Shown here one piece after another: positions 60,119 to 64,000 of a stretch of DNA of 64,000 bases. A program made the position numbers and the translations under genes. How positions within the stretch are numbered: position 1 is the stretch's first letter; every line of letters begins with the position of its first letter. The notes under the pieces were generated by a model. It searched no databases, was not told the origin of the DNA, and worked only from the letters and a program-made list of their open reading frames with translations. Origin of the DNA: Flavobacterium sp. KJJ. Its GTDB lineage: Bacteria > Bacteroidota > Bacteroidia > Flavobacteriales > Flavobacteriaceae. Location: contig NZ_JARP01000001.1 of assembly GCF_000708595.2 (NCBI RefSeq), forward strand, positions 310,001 to 374,000, written 5' to 3'.

Positions 60119-61063
60119 ATGAACAAAATCACACAACTTTTCAATATAAAATATCCAATAATTCAAGGTGGAATGATCTGGAACAGCGGTTATAAACTGG
60201 CTTCTGCAGTTAGTAATTCTGGTGGCTTGGGTTTAATTGGTGCCGGCTCTATGTATCCAGAAGTTTTGCGCCAACATATTCAGAAATGCAAAAAAGCCAC
60301 TGATAAGCCATTTGGAGTAAATATTCCTATGTTATATCCTAACATTGAAGAAATTATGAATATCGTTGTTGAGGAAGGTGTGAAAATTGTTTTTACTTCG
60401 GCTGGAAATCCTAAAACTTGGACTTCTTTCTTAAAGGAAAAAGGAATTACGGTGGTACATGTAGTTTCTAGCAGTTTGTTTGCTTTAAAAGCTCAAGAAG
60501 CAGGAGTAGATGCTGTTGTTGCAGAAGGTTTTGAAGCAGGCGGACACAACGGGCGAGAAGAAACTACAACGCTGACTTTGATTCCGATGGTAAAAGAAAA
60601 AATCCATATTCCGCTTATTGCTGCAGGTGGAATTGCGACCGGAAGAGGAATGCTTGCCACAATGATTTTAGGTGCCGACGGTGTTCAGGTTGGGAGTCGT
60701 TTTGCAGCTTCTTTAGAATCTTCAGCGCACAATAATTTCAAAGAAACAATAGTTACTACTAAAGAAGGTGGAACTCAATTGACATTGAAAGAGTTAGCTC
60801 CTGTTCGATTGGTTAAAAATAAGTTTTATCAAGATGTTCAGGAATTATACGAAAAAGGTCCATCAAAAGAAGATCTAATCCAGCTTTTAGGAAGAGCAAG
60901 AGCCAAAAAAGGAATGTTTGAGGGCGATCTTGAAGAAGGCGAACTCGAAATTGGTCAAATTGCAGGATTGATTCATGAAATTTTGCCAGTTAAACAAATT
61001 ATTCAAGAAATGATGACCGAATTTGAAGCTGCCTGCCAAGAAAAAGCTAAATTTGAATTTTAA
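60119..61063 (+). CDS. Flavin-dependent oxidoreductase, nitronate monooxygenase/FabK type
   Basis: A 314-residue TIM-barrel flavoprotein. 'NIKYPIIQGGMIWNSGYKLASAVSNSGGLGLIGAGSM' at the start, 'VDAVVAEGFEAGGHNGREETTTLTLIPMVKEK', 'IPLIAAGGIATGRGMLATMILGADGVQVGSRFAAS' bind FMN as in the 2-nitropropane dioxygenase/FabK superfamily. It could be a nitronate monooxygenase or an enoyl-ACP reductase; the AGGHxG motif favours the former family but FabK has it too. It lies 12 bp after the protease gene, a shared transcript. Confidence 0.88.
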   Translation: MNKITQLFNIKYPIIQGGMIWNSGYKLASAVSNSGGLGLIGAGSMYPEVLRQHIQKCKKATDKPFGVNIPMLYPNIEEIMNIVVEEGVKIVFTSAGNPKTWTSFLKEKGITVVHVVSSSLFALKAQEAGVDAVVAEGFEAGGHNGREETTTLTLIPMVKEKIHIPLIAAGGIATGRGMLATMILGADGVQVGSRFAASLESSAHNNFKETIVTTKEGGTQLTLKELAPVRLVKNKFYQDVQELYEKGPSKEDLIQLLGRARAKKGMFEGDLEEGELEIGQIAGLIHEILPVKQIIQEMMTEFEAACQEKAKFEF

Positions 61064-61083
61064 TTATCTGCAAGAAATATATT

Positions 61084-61494
61084 ATGAATTCTATTCGCAC
61101 TTATATAGTATTACTTTTTTTAGTATTTGGTTTGCAACAGGCTCAAAGCCAGTCATATCATTTTAAAACTTCTGGTTTTAGCGTTTTAGAAAAAACAGGA
61201 AAAGGAAAATGGGGCGAATGGTCTAATCTTGATTTGGTGAACCTTTCAGTAGTTTTAGATACAGAAAAACATAGAATTGTAGTATACTCTCAGGAAATTC
61301 AGCTTTTTAATATTTTAGATTATATTGAACGCGAAGAAAATGATACCGATGTTGTATATTCATTCATGTGCAAAGACAACGACGGAAGAGACTGCAAGCT
61401 TTCGATTATTACCCGAAAAAAACAAGACTACCGCAAACAGCTTTATATTAACTACGACGATCGTATTATTGTTTATAATATTTTTACTGTATAG
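61084..61494 (+). CDS. Hypothetical secreted protein
   Basis: A 136-residue exported protein (signal to about residue 22, QAQSQ). Mature part: 'SFLVLEKTGKGKWGEWSNLDLVNLSVVLDTEKHRIV'-like strand pattern (actual start YHFKTSGFSVL) and 'FMCKDNDGRDCKLSIITRKKQD', with two Cys that may pair. Ends NYDDRIIVYNIFTV. I do not recognise the family. It follows the oxidoreductase by 20 bp and ends at a strong bidirectional terminator. Confidence 0.68.
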   Translation: MNSIRTYIVLLFLVFGLQQAQSQSYHFKTSGFSVLEKTGKGKWGEWSNLDLVNLSVVLDTEKHRIVVYSQEIQLFNILDYIEREENDTDVVYSFMCKDNDGRDCKLSIITRKKQDYRKQLYINYDDRIIVYNIFTV

Positions 61495-61526
61495 ATATTA
61501 TATTTCTAAAATAGAGTTAATAAATC

Positions 61527-61566
61527 AACAAACCCGACAAATCTCAAAAAACTTGTCGGGTTTGTT
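61527..61566. terminator. Bidirectional terminator
   Basis: Perfect 14-bp stem AACAAACCCGACAA (61527-61540) with TTGTCGGGTTTGTT (61553-61566) between convergent genes. Confidence 0.88.
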
Positions 61567-61583
61567 ATTTAAAACTTTAAGTT

Positions 61584-63554
61584 TTACTGCGTCACAATAA
61601 CCACAATTTTGTTAAAATCAGCAGCAGCGTTGATAACTGCTTTGTATTGTTCAAAGCTCGTTAAAGGATAATTGATAATATTGTAAAATTCAGTATTTTC
61701 AATTGTTACCTCGTTTTTGTTTTGAGCGTAATTACTGGTAAAAGCAGCTTCGGTTTTTCCGTTTAAATCGGTTTTGAAGTTCATTACAAACTTATCCAGA
61801 TTTTTGATTTTAGCTCCGTCTGGCAAAATTATTTTGATTTTACGCGTGTAATAGTGCGGATAATCAATCTCTATAGGAAGCACACGTTTGTTTTCTTGAT
61901 AGAATTCCATTTGTCTGCCAATTGTTTGTCCGACAGAAAATAAATAATTTCCACCAGCTTTCTGAATCATGTCTTTTCCATCAAAAGTCAAATTCAATTT
62001 ATAGGGCTGTTTACCAATGAATTCAGTTCCGTCATTTTCAGTCGTAAGTGTTTTGTATTCACTTTGTAAAGTATAATTCTCAGAAATACTTTTCAGCATG
62101 GTTTTATATTGATCTGCAGAAACGAAATCTTTTATAGGCTGAAAATTCATTCCAGAATATCCTCCGTACGTCATGTGACTTGTAATTAATGGATTTTCAA
62201 GGTCTTTAGTAAAGTCAACTGTAATATCCATAAAATCATGCGTGATTTCAGTTCCGGGAATCTCAATAAAATTAATTTCTCCAATTCCCATTGATACGCC
62301 GGCAAACACCTTTTCTTTAATAAATAATCCGTTGTTATTTCCTAAATAATTAGGGAAAAGCGGTAAACGGTATTCAATTTCAGTAGGAGAAAGGTATTTT
62401 TTTATGCCAGGAAAATAGAATAAAAAGTCATTTAGGTTTTCATAGCTTTCAAAATCTTTATCAAAAGGAACTTTGTAACGGCTTGTGGTAAAAACAAGGT
62501 TTTGTTCGACTTTAAAATATTTAAAAACAGCCACATACAATTTAATAATATCTAAACTATTTGCCTGTTTTGTACTGATAACATCGCTTAAGTTTTCTTT
62601 TGAATCGATGTATTTATCATAAATAATCGTTTTTTTAATCTTGTTTTCGATGTTCCAGATTTGTTCCTGAGGATCTTTAGAATCAGGTATAGAACTGCAG
62701 AAAGTGGCAATTGCTTTTTCTTGTTTTTTGTCTAAAACAGGATTGACTCTTTCATAAGTTGTTGTTGCATATTCTTTAAAGTTATTCAAGTTTTTGCCTC
62801 CAGAAAATAAGTTGGCATCTAATTTATAACGAAAAAGTTTTAATTTGACATCCCAGTTAGAGTAAGCTTCGTCATCTTTTAAAGCAGTTATGTCTTTTTC
62901 AGAAATGCTCCATACTTTTTTGTTTTCGATCTTTTTTTCATCTAAAACAGGCTCGCTTAATCCGTTGTACGATTTGGTTTTAAAAACAAGATGTGCAGGA
63001 GCAATTAATTCAAAATTAAAATCGGCTATAGGATACTGATCTTGCATCTTAATGGTGTTTCCTTTTAAATCTGGAGCTTCTTCTATAATGTACAACTTTT
63101 CGATTAGAGCACCTTTTTCAAGTCCGTTAAGCGCAAAATAGTTGTATTTCATACCTTTTTCCTGATCAACTTCTTCTTTAATGTCTTTTTTATCTAAATT
63201 GATTACTTTTCCATTTTTTAGAATTACACGAACTTTGGTAATCAATACGTTCTCTTCGTCTCCAAAAGGAATATAAACTTTATTATTTCGCTCAATTGCG
63301 TCATCAGAGTTGATGTATTTTTTTTCGTGTATCAAACGATATTGAGTAGCAGTATTTTTATTCACTACAACCTCTATTTTTACATTACGGCTTAGAATAA
63401 TTTCTTTTTCTGTCTCGTACTTTTTCGGAACTTCAATTTTAGTTTCTTTTTCGTTCCAGTCGTAATTTTTAAAACTGTAATCTTGAGCAAAAAAAACCGA
63501 CGTACTCAGCAGTGCGACAAAGGTAAAAATGGTTTTTAATAATTGTTTTTTCAT
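61584..63554 (-). CDS. DUF3857-domain secreted protein, transglutaminase-like
   Basis: A 656-residue exported protein (signal to about residue 22, SVFFAQD). The N-terminal half resembles DUF3857 ('VEVVVNKNTATQYRLIHEKKYIN', 'RVILKNGKVINLDKKDI', 'LNGLEKGALIEKLYII'), followed by a region in the position of a transglutaminase core, without an obvious Cys-His-Asp triad, and a C-terminal beta part (IEIDYPHYYTRKIKIILPDGAKIKNL). Many Bacteroidota carry such pairs in tandem, of unknown function. It overlaps the stop of the next upstream gene by 1 bp. Confidence 0.85.
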   Translation of the reverse strand: MKKQLLKTIFTFVALLSTSVFFAQDYSFKNYDWNEKETKIEVPKKYETEKEIILSRNVKIEVVVNKNTATQYRLIHEKKYINSDDAIERNNKVYIPFGDEENVLITKVRVILKNGKVINLDKKDIKEEVDQEKGMKYNYFALNGLEKGALIEKLYIIEEAPDLKGNTIKMQDQYPIADFNFELIAPAHLVFKTKSYNGLSEPVLDEKKIENKKVWSISEKDITALKDDEAYSNWDVKLKLFRYKLDANLFSGGKNLNNFKEYATTTYERVNPVLDKKQEKAIATFCSSIPDSKDPQEQIWNIENKIKKTIIYDKYIDSKENLSDVISTKQANSLDIIKLYVAVFKYFKVEQNLVFTTSRYKVPFDKDFESYENLNDFLFYFPGIKKYLSPTEIEYRLPLFPNYLGNNNGLFIKEKVFAGVSMGIGEINFIEIPGTEITHDFMDITVDFTKDLENPLITSHMTYGGYSGMNFQPIKDFVSADQYKTMLKSISENYTLQSEYKTLTTENDGTEFIGKQPYKLNLTFDGKDMIQKAGGNYLFSVGQTIGRQMEFYQENKRVLPIEIDYPHYYTRKIKIILPDGAKIKNLDKFVMNFKTDLNGKTEAAFTSNYAQNKNEVTIENTEFYNIINYPLTSFEQYKAVINAAADFNKIVVIVTQ

Positions 63555-64000
63555 TATTTTTCTAGTAAAATTATGGTTTCGTTATAGTTAGTTTTTAGTT
63601 TTTTGATGGTTTCATTCCAAGGCTCAAAATCGGCTTTGTTGAGTAATAATTTTTTTTGCGCCAAGCTGACATTTAAATATAAAATATTGTTTTTCAATTC
63701 ATAAGTAAAATGCGCTTTCAAATAATCATTGTCTAAATCAAAGTTTTTTGGCAAGTATTTTATGCTGCAGTTTTTAGGAATTTCTAACGCGTATTGCGTT
63801 GTAAATTGGGTTAAATAATCAAATTCATATTGAGCGACTCTATCTTTTGCAATAGTAGCTTTTTCTAAAATTTTATCTAAAAATAAATTCACATAAATTT
63901 CCTTATCGACTTTTACAATATAATTGTCAAGCTCAAAAGCATAATCAATAGAGTAGGGAAGCTCTTTATCATTTAAATTTTCCTCTTTAAAATCTTTTAA
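63554..64000 (-). CDS. DUF3857-type protein, C-terminal part (cut by window edge)
   Basis: A partial gene: the reading frame is open from 64000 to a stop at 63554, so at least 148 codons belong to a gene that begins beyond the window. A GTG-initiated 112-codon start at 63892 is not the real start, because the frame runs on in the same register with coherent sequence (DYAFELDNYIVKVDKEIY). The visible end (LTQFTTQYALEIPKNCSIKYLPKNF, LNVSLAQKKLLLNKADFEPWNETIKKLKTNYNETIILLEK) resembles the C-terminus of DUF3857 proteins such as its neighbour. The two genes share a 1-bp stop/start overlap, so they are cotranscribed. Confidence 0.8.
   Translation of the reverse strand, partial: LKDFKEENLNDKELPYSIDYAFELDNYIVKVDKEIYVNLFLDKILEKATIAKDRVAQYEFDYLTQFTTQYALEIPKNCSIKYLPKNFDLDNDYLKAHFTYELKNNILYLNVSLAQKKLLLNKADFEPWNETIKKLKTNYNETIILLEK

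Overview
The window reads as chromosomal core DNA of a Flavobacterium-like member of the Bacteroidota. It is AT-rich, and promoters carry the Bacteroidota -7 box TAnnTTTG, often with an upstream TTG. Shine-Dalgarno sites are mostly absent, and many exported proteins have lipoprotein or Sec signals. Phylum markers include a gliding protein (GldI-like), a type IX secretion C-terminal domain on a subtilase, a NagB/PIG-L fusion, GSIII-type glutamine synthetase, the CbpA/CbpM pair and a Bacteroidota-style curli operon. I saw no tRNA, rRNA, CRISPR array, prophage, transposase or plasmid gene.

Layout. 1-3.5 kb: three tandem paralogous small secreted proteins, each with a conserved promoter, 3' hairpin and terminator, beside an AraC regulator. 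3.6-6.1 kb: esterase, lipoprotein, TerC. 6.4-10 kb: two unrelated glutamine synthetases, head to head. 10.2-16 kb: curli operon csgA, csgB, csgH-E, csgF, csgG plus a propeller lipoprotein, with LytTR-type direct repeats upstream of csgA. 16-22.4 kb: purM, a probable structured RNA, an acetyltransferase, GH92 mannosidase and small unknowns. 22.5-35.7 kb: a mostly minus-strand block with M61 peptidase, fatty acid hydroxylase-like protein, aquaporin, EamA transporter, three peptidyl-prolyl isomerase genes ending with gldI, a DHH phosphoesterase, chloride channel, RidA and cbpA/cbpM. 36-43 kb: unknown exported proteins, poxB, a TPR-HTH regulator, and a concentration of palindromic interspersed repeats. 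43.2-49.3 kb: guaA, two LysM proteins, OsmC. 49.4-52.1 kb: a candidate small RNA, nagB fusion and a DUF3820-type gene. 52.1-64 kb: pyrG, yidC, a MORN-like protein, mnmA, a T9SS subtilase, a flavin oxidoreductase and two DUF3857-type proteins, the last cut by the window edge.

The strongest unusual signal is in the curli operon. The CsgH-like and CsgE-like parts lie in different frames, joined at an in-register A_AAA_AAG heptamer inside a run of ten A. A stop codon follows 3 bases after the heptamer and a predicted stem-loop lies further downstream. A -1 shift there makes one exported CsgH-CsgE protein; without it, CsgE has no signal peptide and no good start. This is either programmed frameshifting or slippage, or a simple homopolymer mutation or sequencing error. 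Other leads are the amplified secreted-protein/AraC locus, a promoter plus terminator pair that would make an RNA of about 73 nt upstream of nagB, a probable Flavo-1-like RNA before a conserved unknown gene, and nested palindromic repeats.
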